From assembly GCA_021815905.1 (NCBI GenBank), contig JAKAZP010000160.1, positions 1 through 6,185 on the forward strand: a stretch of 6,185 bases of DNA, read 5' to 3'. The translations under genes and the position numbers were made by a program. Numbering within the stretch: position 1 is the first letter of the stretch; each line of letters begins with the position of its first letter. Below the pieces are notes generated by a model. It searched no databases. It saw only the letters and a list, made by a program, of their open reading frames with translations, and was not told the DNA's origin. This document shows positions 1 through 6,185 of the stretch, one piece after another. The DNA comes from Pseudomonadota bacterium. Lineage in GTDB: Bacteria; Pseudomonadota; Gammaproteobacteria; Steroidobacterales; Steroidobacteraceae.

Positions 1-224
1 GCACGCCGGCTCGCTCGCTCGGCGTGCGCGTCGAGGCGAACCGGCTGGATTCGACCCCGCGCCGCCTGGAGTCGGCCACGCTGCACTTCCACATCGCCGC
101 TCCGGGGACGACGATGGAGAAGGCCGCGCGCGCCGTCGAGCTCTCGATCACCAAGTACTGCAGCGTTCGCTCCTCGCTCAGCGCCGATGCGTCGGTGGCC
201 TGGAAGGTGGAACTCACGGATTGA
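1..224 (+). CDS. OsmC family protein (YhfA-like), C-terminal part
   Basis: This is the 3' end of a gene that enters from the left edge. The first whole codon in frame is at 3, no stop precedes position 222, and TGA ends it at 222-224. The GTG at 24 is probably internal, because the visible 73 codons match only the second half of an OsmC fold. Seen: a strand-like stretch (GVRVEANRLDSTPRRLESA), the segment LHFHIAAPG, then a helix leading into ITKYCSVRSSL with a Cys at codon 159-161, and a final beta strand ending VELTD. In the OsmC/Ohr superfamily a KYCSV-type motif carries the second redox-active Cys. The first Cys would lie upstream, outside the window. The family is usually about 135-150 residues and its members are thiol-dependent peroxidases or relatives of unknown substrate, in the cytoplasm. 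I infer the YhfA-like subgroup from the YCSV motif. The physiological substrate cannot be told from this part. Confidence 0.8.
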   Translation, partial: TPARSLGVRVEANRLDSTPRRLESATLHFHIAAPGTTMEKAARAVELSITKYCSVRSSLSADASVAWKVELTD

Positions 225-271
225 CGACCACGCGATCCCATCGCACCCGCCCGCGGCGGCGGACCTCGGCC

Positions 272-300
272 TTCTCAGCCCCCCGGAATTCTGCTATTAA
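272..300 (+). promoter_or_regulatory. Weak candidate sigma-70 promoter for the peptide transporter gene
   Basis: TTCTCA (272-277) and TATTAA (295-300) are separated by 17 bases, the ideal spacing, and each matches four of six consensus positions. The box lies in a small AT-rich island in otherwise very GC-rich sequence between the OsmC stop and the transporter ATG. A start near 307 would give an untranslated leader of about 50 bases. The match is modest and could be chance. Read-through from the OsmC gene 132 bp upstream is the alternative. Confidence 0.3.
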
Positions 301-356
301 CGCCCTGCGGACCATCCACCGGGCCCCGGGCTCCCACACATCCGGCACACGCACTC

Positions 357-1859
357 ATGAAACCAGCAGCACCCGCCTCGCGCACACCGGGATTCATCAC
401 GCTGTTTCTGATCGAGATGTGGGAGCGCTTCGGCTACTACGGCATGACCGCGGTGGTGGTGCTGTTCATGGTGCAGAAGATCGGATACACGGACGATCGG
501 GCCAACCTCACCTTCGGCGCCTTCAGCGCCATGGCCTACGCCGTGCCGGCGGTGGGGGGTTGGATCGGGGATCGGGTGCTCGGCAGTCGCCGCACCGCGG
601 TCCTCGGAGCCGTGATGCTGGCGATCGGTTATGCCCTGCTCGCCGTGCCGTACCCCGGAATCCTGTTTCCCGCGCTGAGCGTGGTGGCGGTCGGCGGCGG
701 AATCTTCAAGGCCAACCCCGCCAATCTGATCTCCAAGCTCTACGAAGGCAACACCGCGCAGATCGACAGCGCCTTCACCATGTACTACATGGCGGTCAAC
801 GCCGGCTCGACGATCTCGCAGATCGCGACGCCCCTCATTGCGATCTGGATCGGCTGGCACGTCGCCTTCGCGGTGTGCGCGGCGGGCCTGGTCGTCGGCA
901 TCGTCAACTACGTGGTGATGCGGCGCCATCTGGCGCACGTCGGCTCCGATCCGGACTTCGAGCCGTTCCCCCTCGGAAGGATGCTGCTGGTCGTCGTGGG
1001 CGCGCTGGTTGCGATGGCGGCGGTATCCGTCATCATCCAGAACCTCGGCGTGGCGCGCGCCGTCGTGTGGCTCGCGTTCGCGGCGCTGGTCGCGATCTTC
1101 GCCTGGCTCATCTGGAAGGGCGATGGGCAGGAGCGTCGGGGTCTGTGGGCAATCATCATCCTCACGGCCGAAACCATGCTCTTCTTCATCTTCTATCAGC
1201 AGATGTCCACGTCCCTCACGCTGTTCGCCCTGCGCAACGTCGAGCTTCATCTCGATCTTCTCGGCTGGCATTACCTGGTGCCGGCCGGACAGGTACAGGC
1301 CCTCAACCCCATCTGGATCTTCATCCTGAGCCCGATCCTCGCCTGGCTCTACAACCGCTTGAGCCGGGGCCGCGGCGACTTCCACATCGCCTCGAAATTC
1401 GCCTTCGGCTTCGTGGTGTTGAGTCTCGGATTCCTCGTCTACGGCCTGAGTGGAATGTTCGCGGTACAGGGCGTGGTGGGGCTCGGCTGGATGGTCCTCG
1501 GCTACGGCCTGCAGTCGCTCGGGGAGCTGCTGATCAGCGGGCTCGGCCTCGCGATGGTGGCCCGTTACGTGGGGCCCAGCCTGCGCGGTTTCATCATGGG
1601 ATCGTGGTTTCTCGCGGTCGGCATCTCCCAGTACATGGGCGGATACGTGGCCACTTATGCCGCCGTTCCGCAACACGTCACCGATCCGGTGAAGACCCTG
1701 CCCCTCTACACCCACCTTTTCTACGGGCTCGGCGTGGTCGCGATCGTCGGCGCGGTGCTCGCGGCCGCGGTGGTGCCGCTCATGAAGCGCCTGTCCGTCG
1801 GAGAGCCGGAGCCGGTGCTGGAGGGTGGCATTCCCGGCACGATTCGGGCGGAGGAATAG
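357..1859 (+). CDS. Proton-dependent di/tripeptide transporter, POT/PTR2 family (DtpA/DtpB-like)
   Basis: This encodes a 500-residue inner-membrane symporter that imports di- and tripeptides with protons (major facilitator superfamily, POT branch). Seen: E20-M-W-E23-R24-F25-G-Y-Y-G, the ExxERFxYYG proton-coupling motif in helix 1; GGWIGDRVLG at 67-76; GGGIFKANP at 113-121 with the conserved Lys118; FTMYYMAVNAGS at 140-151, the second PTR2 signature; FYQQM at 279-283; GQVQALNPIW at 311-320; and Glu390 in SLGELLISGLGLAMV, the helix-10 acidic residue. Long hydrophobic segments run the whole length, consistent with the 14 helices usual in bacterial POTs, and the C-terminal tail from about 480 is polar. 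From memory, motifs and length match E. coli DtpA/DtpB closely, but which paralogue is uncertain. ATG 357 is chosen because helix 1 follows about 13 residues later, as in the family. No clear Shine-Dalgarno sequence precedes it. Every diagnostic residue checked is present, so it should be functional. Confidence 0.95.
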   Translation: MKPAAPASRTPGFITLFLIEMWERFGYYGMTAVVVLFMVQKIGYTDDRANLTFGAFSAMAYAVPAVGGWIGDRVLGSRRTAVLGAVMLAIGYALLAVPYPGILFPALSVVAVGGGIFKANPANLISKLYEGNTAQIDSAFTMYYMAVNAGSTISQIATPLIAIWIGWHVAFAVCAAGLVVGIVNYVVMRRHLAHVGSDPDFEPFPLGRMLLVVVGALVAMAAVSVIIQNLGVARAVVWLAFAALVAIFAWLIWKGDGQERRGLWAIIILTAETMLFFIFYQQMSTSLTLFALRNVELHLDLLGWHYLVPAGQVQALNPIWIFILSPILAWLYNRLSRGRGDFHIASKFAFGFVVLSLGFLVYGLSGMFAVQGVVGLGWMVLGYGLQSLGELLISGLGLAMVARYVGPSLRGFIMGSWFLAVGISQYMGGYVATYAAVPQHVTDPVKTLPLYTHLFYGLGVVAIVGAVLAAAVVPLMKRLSVGEPEPVLEGGIPGTIRAEE

Positions 1860-1881
1860 CCGCGGGATCGCCGCCCGCGGC
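1859..1881. terminator. GC hairpin between convergent genes, possible bidirectional terminator
   Basis: GCCGCGGG (1859-1866) and CCCGCGGC (1874-1881) form a perfect 8-bp stem with a 7-base loop. The stem begins on the last base of the transporter stop codon and ends 13 bases before the stop of the opposite-strand alaX gene (1895-1897). Position and strength suit termination of both converging transcripts. No T-run follows on either strand, so it is not a classic intrinsic terminator. It may act with Rho, protect 3' ends, or be a by-product of base composition. Confidence 0.4.
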
Positions 1882-1894
1882 GGCGCGGTGCCGC

Positions 1895-2608
1895 TCAGGA
1901 CCCGAGCACGATCTCCACCCGCTTGTTGCGCTTGCCCTCGTTGCGGATGCGCGTGACGCGGATGGCGCCGATCTCCGCGACGTTGCGGACGTGCGTGCCT
2001 CCGCAGGGCTGCAGATCGATGCCGGGGATTCTCAACAGCCGTACGCGTCCGACGCCGCGCGGCGGCTGCACGCTCATGGTCTTCACGAGCTCGGGCTGCG
2101 CATCGAGCTCCGCGTCGGTGATCCACACGGTCTCGGTCCCGACACCCGAGGCGATGAGCGCGTTGGTCTCGCGAGTGATCCGCTCCGCATCGAGCAGGCT
2201 CATGTCGATGTCGAAGTCGAGCCGCGCCCTGTCGGGCGCGATGTTGCCGCCCGACACCGGCGCGACGACCACGCAGGACAGCAGGTGCAACGCGGTGTGC
2301 AGCCGCATGAGCGAATAGCGCCGGTCCCAGTCGAGCTCGAGGCCCACCTGCTCCCCCGGCTCGGGCCGGGAGCCGCCCGGGGCGGTAACGTGAAGCACGC
2401 TGCCGGGCGTCTCGCCCTTGCGGGTGTCGGCGATGGCGATCCGCTCGCCGCTTTCGCGCACGAGGCCGCCGCTGTCCCCGGGCTGCCCGCCGCCCAGGGG
2501 ATAGAAGATCGTGCGGTCGAGCTCGATGCCGCGCTCGTGCACCGCGAGCACGCGCGCGGTGGCGGTTCGGAGGTACGCATCCTCCCGGAACAGGAGCTCG
2601 GTGCTCAA
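1895..2608 (-). CDS. alaX: Alanyl-tRNA editing protein, AlaX family (AlaX-M type)
   Basis: This encodes a free-standing homologue of the AlaRS editing domain, a cytoplasmic zinc enzyme that hydrolyses Ser- or Gly-tRNA(Ala) and so prevents mistranslation at alanine codons. Numbered from the TTG start (237 residues), the sequence shows FREDAYL at 7-13; DRTIFYPLGGGQPGD at 31-45, the Gly-rich motif of the AlaX/AlaRS core; H104-T-A-L-H108, the HxxxH zinc motif; and C202-G-G-T-H206, the CxxxH zinc motif. All four zinc ligands are present. Length and the GGGQPGD region fit AlaX-M rather than the short or long forms. TTG 2608 is chosen because AlaX proteins typically begin just before the [FY]xxDAYL segment, and GAGG lies 8 bases upstream. 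ATG 2692 (265 residues) would add an Ala/Gly/Pro-rich extension with no family resemblance but lies closer to the candidate promoter. The still longer frame running back to 3103 overlaps the tricorn-like gene and is excluded. The gene is convergent with the transporter and divergent from the protease. Confidence 0.9.
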   Translation of the reverse strand: MSTELLFREDAYLRTATARVLAVHERGIELDRTIFYPLGGGQPGDSGGLVRESGERIAIADTRKGETPGSVLHVTAPGGSRPEPGEQVGLELDWDRRYSLMRLHTALHLLSCVVVAPVSGGNIAPDRARLDFDIDMSLLDAERITRETNALIASGVGTETVWITDAELDAQPELVKTMSVQPPRGVGRVRLLRIPGIDLQPCGGTHVRNVAEIGAIRVTRIRNEGKRNKRVEIVLGS

Positions 2609-2616
2609 GCGGTGCG

Positions 2617-2620
2617 CCTC
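2617..2620 (-). promoter_or_regulatory. Ribosome binding site supporting the TTG start of alaX
   Basis: Read on the minus strand this is GAGG, inside GAGCGAGG, with 8 bases between it and the TTG at 2608. The ATG at 2692 has only a GGGA too close to it. This is the sequence argument for the shorter protein. Such purine clusters are common in GC-rich DNA, so it supports the start without proving it. Confidence 0.45.
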
Positions 2621-2715
2621 GCTCGGGCGTGCGCCCGCGTCGGGCACCGGCGCGCCGCCAGCCGCCGCGGCAACGGCGCATCGGCCGGCCATCGTCCCGC
2701 GAAGCTGTCCGATCG

Positions 2716-2750
2716 GGTCAACACGGCCGGGAATTATAGCCGATATGACC
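2716..2750. repeat. Imperfect inverted repeat over the alaX -10 box, operator-like
   Basis: The left arm GGTCAACACGGC (2716-2727) and the reverse complement of the right arm, GGTCATATCGGC (2739-2750), agree at 9 of 12 positions in the pattern GGTCAnnnCGGC. Eleven bases separate the arms and the half-site centres are 23 bp apart, about two helical turns. The dyad covers the TATAAT of alaX and lies in the only long divergent gap of the window. That arrangement suits a dimeric repressor, but no regulator is visible here and a match of this size can occur by chance. Confidence 0.35.
2733..2738 (-). promoter_or_regulatory. -10 box of a candidate alaX promoter
   Basis: The minus strand reads TATAAT, a perfect sigma-70 -10 hexamer, in one of the few AT-rich spots of the region. 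Transcription would begin near 2726, leaving about 34 bases before ATG 2692 or about 118 before TTG 2608. No sequence like TTGACA lies 15-18 bases upstream and there is no TGn extension, so the promoter may be weak or need an activator. It lies downstream of ATG 2755, which argues against translation starting there. Confidence 0.45.
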
Positions 2751-2851
2751 TCCATGATTCCGCGCCGTGCTGTGCGTCCCGTGCGCCGAAGAGCGCCGGG
2801 ATCGCGGCGCCGGGGGAGACTTTGAGGGTATCCTTGCCGCTCTTGCGTCGC

Positions 2852-2857
2852 AGGGGG
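2852..2857 (+). promoter_or_regulatory. Ribosome binding site of the tricorn-like gene
   Basis: AGGGGG stands 7 bases before ATG 2865 and only 4 before the in-frame GTG at 2862. The spacing favours the ATG. It is the clearest ribosome binding site in the window. Confidence 0.6.
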
Positions 2858-2864
2858 TGCCGTG

Positions 2865-5800
2865 ATGCTCAAGTGGTTCCGGATGACGCTCATTCTGCTC
2901 GCCTGCTGCGGGGCCGACGCGACGGCCGCCAACATGCTCCTGCTGCGTGACCCGACGATGTCGCGGACGCGGATCGTGTTCGAGTACGGCGGGGAGCTCT
3001 GGAGCGTACCGCGGGCGGGCGGCGATGCGCAGCCGCTCGCGAGCGGCGACGATCTGCTCGCCCAGCCGATCTTCTCCCCCGATGGACGCTGGGTCGCCTT
3101 CACCGGAACGTTTCAGAAGAACACGGACGTCTACGTGGTGCCGGCCGATGGCGGGCAGCCGCGCCGGTTGACCTACTACCCCGGACCCGACATCGCGGTC
3201 GGCTGGACGCCCGATGGCAAGAGCGTGCTGTTCCGCTCGCATCGCTACAGCTTCTCCGATCCCGATCAGCTCTATACCGTGCCGGTCGAGGGTGGTTTTC
3301 CGAGCGAGTTGCCCCTGCCGGCCGCGGAGATGGGCTCCTATTCTCCGGATGGCAGCCACATCGCCTATGTGCCGGGTTTCCAGTGGGAGAAGTACTGGCA
3401 GGGCTACAAGGGCGGCCAGCACACGCAGGTCTGGATCGCGCGCCTTTCCGACTCGAGCGTGGTGCGCATCCGCACGCAGAACGCCAACGAGACCGATCCG
3501 ATGTGGGTCGGCGACAAGGTCTACTTCCTCTCCGACCGCGACGGCCCGACCACGCTGTACGTCTACGACACCGGCAGCGGCGCGGTCAAACGCCTGATCG
3601 ACAACACCGGATTCGACATCACGTCCGCATCCGCAGGGCCGGGCGGCATCGTCTATTCGCAGTTCGGCGAGCTGCACATCTATGACTTCGCCAGCGGGAA
3701 GGAGCACCCGGTGACGGTGCGGGTCGCCGGTGATCTGCCGCAGCGCCGTCCGTACTACAAGAGCGTCGCGCACGACATCTTCTCGAGCGGAATCTCCCCG
3801 CACGGCGTGCGCGCGTTGTTCTCCGCGCACGGGGATATCTTCACCGTGCCGGCCAGGCACGGCAGCATCCTCGATCTCACTCACAGCCCCGGAGCGATGG
3901 ACCGGGACCCGGCGTGGTCGCCCGACGGGCGGTCGATCGCCTACTTTTCCGATCGTGCCGGCGAATACGACCTGTACGTGCGCCGCCAGGATGGCACCGG
4001 TCCGGTGCGCCGGATCGTGCTCGGTGAGACCGATGCCTTCTATCACGGGCTCGGCTGGTCCCCGGATTCGCACAAGCTCCTCTTCAGCGACCAGAAGCTC
4101 GATCTCTGGTACGTCGATCTGAGCAACGCCGACCCCCGGCCCGTCAAGGTCGCGACCGACACGGTCGACTCGCCGCTGCATGCCTTCGATGCCAAGTGGT
4201 CGCCCGACAGCGAGTGGATCGCCTACACCAGGCTGATGCCCAACAATCTGCACGCGATCTTCGTCTTCGGCCTGAAGGACGGCTCGACACACCGGATCAC
4301 CGACGGCCGGAGCGATTGCCTGTCACCGACGTTCGACGCCGGCGGCAAGTATCTGTACTTCACCTCGAGCACCGACACCGCCTTGAGTCAGGGATGGCTC
4401 GACATGTCCTCGCTCGAGCATCCCGTGAAGCGCGTCGTGTACGTCGCGACATTGCGGGCGGATCTGCCCTCGCCGCTCGCCCCGCGCGCAGGCTTCGAAT
4501 CCTCGGCCGCGCACCCGGCCGGCGGCGGGAAGAGGGCAGCGCCCGCGCGCTCAGGCGCGCGCGCGGCGCGCGGCGGCAAGCACGCGAAGGCCCCGGTCGC
4601 GCCGGCACCCGTCACCATCGATTTCCAGGGACTTCAGGCGCGCGCCGTCCCGCTGCCCGTGCCGCCCGGCAACTATCTCGATCTCAGGGCCGGCAAGGCC
4701 GGTGTGCTGTACCTGCTGCGCCTGCCGCTCGTGCTGACGCGCACGGCCTTCGGCAGGAACGGCGCGCCCGTGTCGGTGACGCGCTTCGATCTGAAGTCGC
4801 GCAAGTCGAGCCCACTGGTCGCGGGGGTCACCGACGTGTCGGTCGCGGCCGAGGGCGGAGCGCTGCTTTACCGCAGGGGCGAGACCTGGTTCATCGCCAA
4901 GACGGCACCGCACGCGAAGCCGACGCCGCTCGATCTGAAGAGCATGCGCCTGCTCGTGGTTCCGAGCGAGCAGTGGGCCGAGATGTACCGCGACGCGTGG
5001 CGCATGGAGAAGGCGTACTTCTACAACCCGACCTTCGACGGGCTCGACATCGACGCGGCGGAGCGGGAGTTCGCGCATTATCTGCCGGGCATCGCGAGCC
5101 GCGACGATCTGTCCTTCCTCTTCCGCGAGATGATGAGCTATCTGTCCGTCGGACACATGTTCATCCGCGGCGGCTACGTGCCGAAGATGTCCGAGATCAA
5201 AGTCGGGCTGCTCGGCGCCGACTACCGCATCGAGCACGGTCACTATCGGATCGTGCGCATCTACCGCGGCGGCTCGTGGAACCCCGGGGTCTATGCGCCG
5301 CTCGCGCAACCGGGCCTGAAGGTCGAGGCGGGCGATTACCTGCTCGCGGTCAACGGCACGCCGCTCGACTCCCGGATCAGCCTGTACGAGGCATTCGAGG
5401 ACCTGGCCGGCAAGACCGTGGTGCTCACCGTCGGGCCCCACCCGGACATGAGCGGCTCGCATACCCTCGTCGTGAAGACGATCCCGAGCGAGGCCGCCCT
5501 GCGCCACATTGCCTGGGTCGATCACAACATGCGCCTGGTGGATCGGCTGAGCCACGGCAAGCTCGGTTATGTCTATCTGCCCGACACGGGCTTCGGCGGC
5601 TACGGGAACTTCAATCGCTACTATTTCTCGCAGATCGACAAGCAAGGCATCATCCTCGATGAGCGGTACAACCATGGCGGCCTGCTCTCGGACTACATCA
5701 TCGACAACCTCGAGCGCCAGCCGACGGCGCTGATCGTCACCCGCCGGGGGAAGACCCAGATCGCCCCGTACGAGGCGGAATTCGGGCCCAAGGTCATGAT

Positions 5801-6185
5801 CATCAACCAGTTCGCAGGCTCCGGCGGCGATGCGCTGCCCTGGTACTTCAAGATGGCCCACATCGGCACCCTGGTCGGTCATCGAACCTGGGGTGGCCTG
5901 GTCGGCATCTACGGCTATCCGCGGCTGATGGACGGAGGCTCGATCACCGCGCCGCGCGTGGCGGTCGAGGGACTCGACGGCACGTTCCCGGTCGAGAATC
6001 ACGGTGTGAGCCCGGACGTCAAGGTGTGGCAAAACCCGCAGCTCGTGCGCGAGGGGCACGATCCGCAGCTCGAGCGCGCGGTGCAGATCGCCCTGCAGCA
6101 GCTCGCGGCGCATCCGCCGCGCCACTATCGGCGTCCACCCTGGCGCAACTATCACCCGGTGCTGCCGCCGCTGCCGAAGGCGCCG
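2865..6185 (+). CDS. Tricorn-protease-like S41 serine peptidase, exported, 3' end cut by the window
   Basis: This frame stays open for 1107 codons to the right edge. Tricorn of Thermoplasma is about 1070 residues, so little should be missing. Residues 1-22 look like a Sec signal peptide (short basic start, hydrophobic LILLA, small residues before N23), suggesting a periplasmic or membrane-anchored enzyme. Residues about 30-540 hold beta-propeller repeats with SPDG/SPDS turns at 71, 160, 352, 399 and 446. A basic Ala/Gly/Arg-rich linker spans 546-582. The C1 region follows (W704, then His764), a PDZ domain at about 783-872 (AGDYLLAVNG near 822-831), and the C2 region with DERYNHGG at 932-939, NQFAGSGGD at 981-989 and VENHGVSPD at 1043-1051. 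By motif, nucleophile Ser986, His764 and Glu1044 match tricorn Ser965, His746 and Glu1023. Gly763 replaces the Ser that precedes the His in tricorn. The expected role is cutting oligopeptides into short peptides, with propellers gating access in an oligomer. The ATG at 2865 is chosen for its ribosome binding site; GTG 2862 is a near-equal alternative. Confidence 0.93.
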   Translation, partial: MLKWFRMTLILLACCGADATAANMLLLRDPTMSRTRIVFEYGGELWSVPRAGGDAQPLASGDDLLAQPIFSPDGRWVAFTGTFQKNTDVYVVPADGGQPRRLTYYPGPDIAVGWTPDGKSVLFRSHRYSFSDPDQLYTVPVEGGFPSELPLPAAEMGSYSPDGSHIAYVPGFQWEKYWQGYKGGQHTQVWIARLSDSSVVRIRTQNANETDPMWVGDKVYFLSDRDGPTTLYVYDTGSGAVKRLIDNTGFDITSASAGPGGIVYSQFGELHIYDFASGKEHPVTVRVAGDLPQRRPYYKSVAHDIFSSGISPHGVRALFSAHGDIFTVPARHGSILDLTHSPGAMDRDPAWSPDGRSIAYFSDRAGEYDLYVRRQDGTGPVRRIVLGETDAFYHGLGWSPDSHKLLFSDQKLDLWYVDLSNADPRPVKVATDTVDSPLHAFDAKWSPDSEWIAYTRLMPNNLHAIFVFGLKDGSTHRITDGRSDCLSPTFDAGGKYLYFTSSTDTALSQGWLDMSSLEHPVKRVVYVATLRADLPSPLAPRAGFESSAAHPAGGGKRAAPARSGARAARGGKHAKAPVAPAPVTIDFQGLQARAVPLPVPPGNYLDLRAGKAGVLYLLRLPLVLTRTAFGRNGAPVSVTRFDLKSRKSSPLVAGVTDVSVAAEGGALLYRRGETWFIAKTAPHAKPTPLDLKSMRLLVVPSEQWAEMYRDAWRMEKAYFYNPTFDGLDIDAAEREFAHYLPGIASRDDLSFLFREMMSYLSVGHMFIRGGYVPKMSEIKVGLLGADYRIEHGHYRIVRIYRGGSWNPGVYAPLAQPGLKVEAGDYLLAVNGTPLDSRISLYEAFEDLAGKTVVLTVGPHPDMSGSHTLVVKTIPSEAALRHIAWVDHNMRLVDRLSHGKLGYVYLPDTGFGGYGNFNRYYFSQIDKQGIILDERYNHGGLLSDYIIDNLERQPTALIVTRRGKTQIAPYEAEFGPKVMIINQFAGSGGDALPWYFKMAHIGTLVGHRTWGGLVGIYGYPRLMDGGSITAPRVAVEGLDGTFPVENHGVSPDVKVWQNPQLVREGHDPQLERAVQIALQQLAAHPPRHYRRPPWRNYHPVLPPLPKAP
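4544..4561. repeat. GC-only hairpin within the linker of the tricorn-like gene
   Basis: CGCGCGC (4544-4550), loop TCAG, then GCGCGCG (4555-4561) form a perfect 7-bp stem. It sits in the part of the gene coding the Ala/Arg/Gly-rich linker, where alternating CG codons follow from the amino-acid composition. Probably a by-product of coding and not a functional element, but it is a likely place for slippage or sequencing indels. The reading frame is intact across it. Confidence 0.4.

Noticed and set aside
8..23. Short CTCG-type tandem near the left edge
   Set aside because: It is only a few units and lies within the OsmC reading frame, so codon repetition explains it.
297..2681. A 794-codon minus-strand frame opposite the transporter
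   Set aside because: Its composition is Arg/His/Asp-rich and featureless, while the + strand carries every POT motif and the other minus frame carries the AlaX zinc motifs.
2745..2825. A 26-codon Arg-rich open frame on + strand ahead of the protease gene
   Set aside because: It has no convincing ribosome site and an Arg/Pro-rich translation expected of non-coding GC-rich DNA; it overlaps the divergent control region.
221..2950. A 909-codon open frame on the + strand across the transporter and alaX
   Set aside because: It runs out of phase with the POT gene and opposite to alaX; its translation is Arg/His/Gly-rich with no recognisable domain. Long false frames are expected in high-GC coding DNA.
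2609..3103. The upstream extension of the alaX frame back to 3103
   Set aside because: It overlaps the ribosome site, signal peptide and first propeller strands of the divergent protease gene, and lies upstream of the likely alaX promoter.
2718..4292. A 524-codon minus-strand frame under the 5' half of the tricorn-like gene
   Set aside because: It is antisense to well-formed beta-propeller repeats and has no family signature.
4481..4620. A possible frameshift or domain break in the protease gene at the very GC-rich stretch
   Set aside because: The same frame continues cleanly from the propellers through the linker into the recognisable VTIDFQGL segment, with no stop and no phase change.
4196..5662. 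A 488-codon + frame within the protease gene
   Set aside because: It is out of phase with the tricorn-like frame, which contains the PDZ and catalytic motifs; the translation is Arg-rich noise.
4551..6155. A 534-codon minus-strand frame opposite the 3' half of the protease gene
   Set aside because: It is antisense to the C1, PDZ and C2 regions, and its composition is typical of the complement of GC-rich codons.

Overview
The window is about two-thirds G+C by eye, with strongly G/C-ending codons throughout. It reads as chromosomal DNA from a high-GC proteobacterium. The peptide transporter resembles enterobacterial DtpA/DtpB closely, as recalled from memory, and the exported protease is of the bacterial tricorn type, so a gammaproteobacterium is my best guess. 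The species cannot be named from this sequence. I see no mobile element, tRNA, rRNA or CRISPR array.

Layout, left to right: (1) the 3' end of an OsmC/YhfA-like gene, + strand, entering from the left edge and ending at 224; (2) a 132-bp gap with a weak candidate promoter; (3) a complete proton-coupled peptide transporter gene (POT/PTR2 family), + strand, 357-1859; (4) a 35-bp convergent gap holding a GC-rich hairpin; (5) an alaX-type alanyl-tRNA editing gene, - strand, stop at 1895, start most likely TTG at 2608 (ATG at 2692 is the alternative); (6) a divergent region of about 256 bp with a perfect TATAAT box for alaX inside an operator-like imperfect inverted repeat; (7) a tricorn-protease-like gene, + strand, from ATG 2865 and still open at the right edge after 1107 codons. 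It has a signal peptide, beta-propeller repeats, a C1 region, a PDZ domain and a C2 catalytic region.

Two of the four genes concern peptides. The tricorn-like enzyme, probably outside the cytoplasm, would cut oligopeptides, and the POT symporter would import di- and tripeptides. They are on the same strand but are separated by the opposite-strand alaX gene, so they are not one operon and any joint role is inferred. AlaX is a translation quality-control enzyme that hydrolyses mischarged tRNA(Ala), and OsmC-type proteins are usually thiol peroxidases. No new multi-gene system is evident. The observations most worth checking are the Gly in place of Ser beside the catalytic His of the tricorn-like protein, its Ala/Arg/Gly-rich linker, and the dyad over the alaX promoter.
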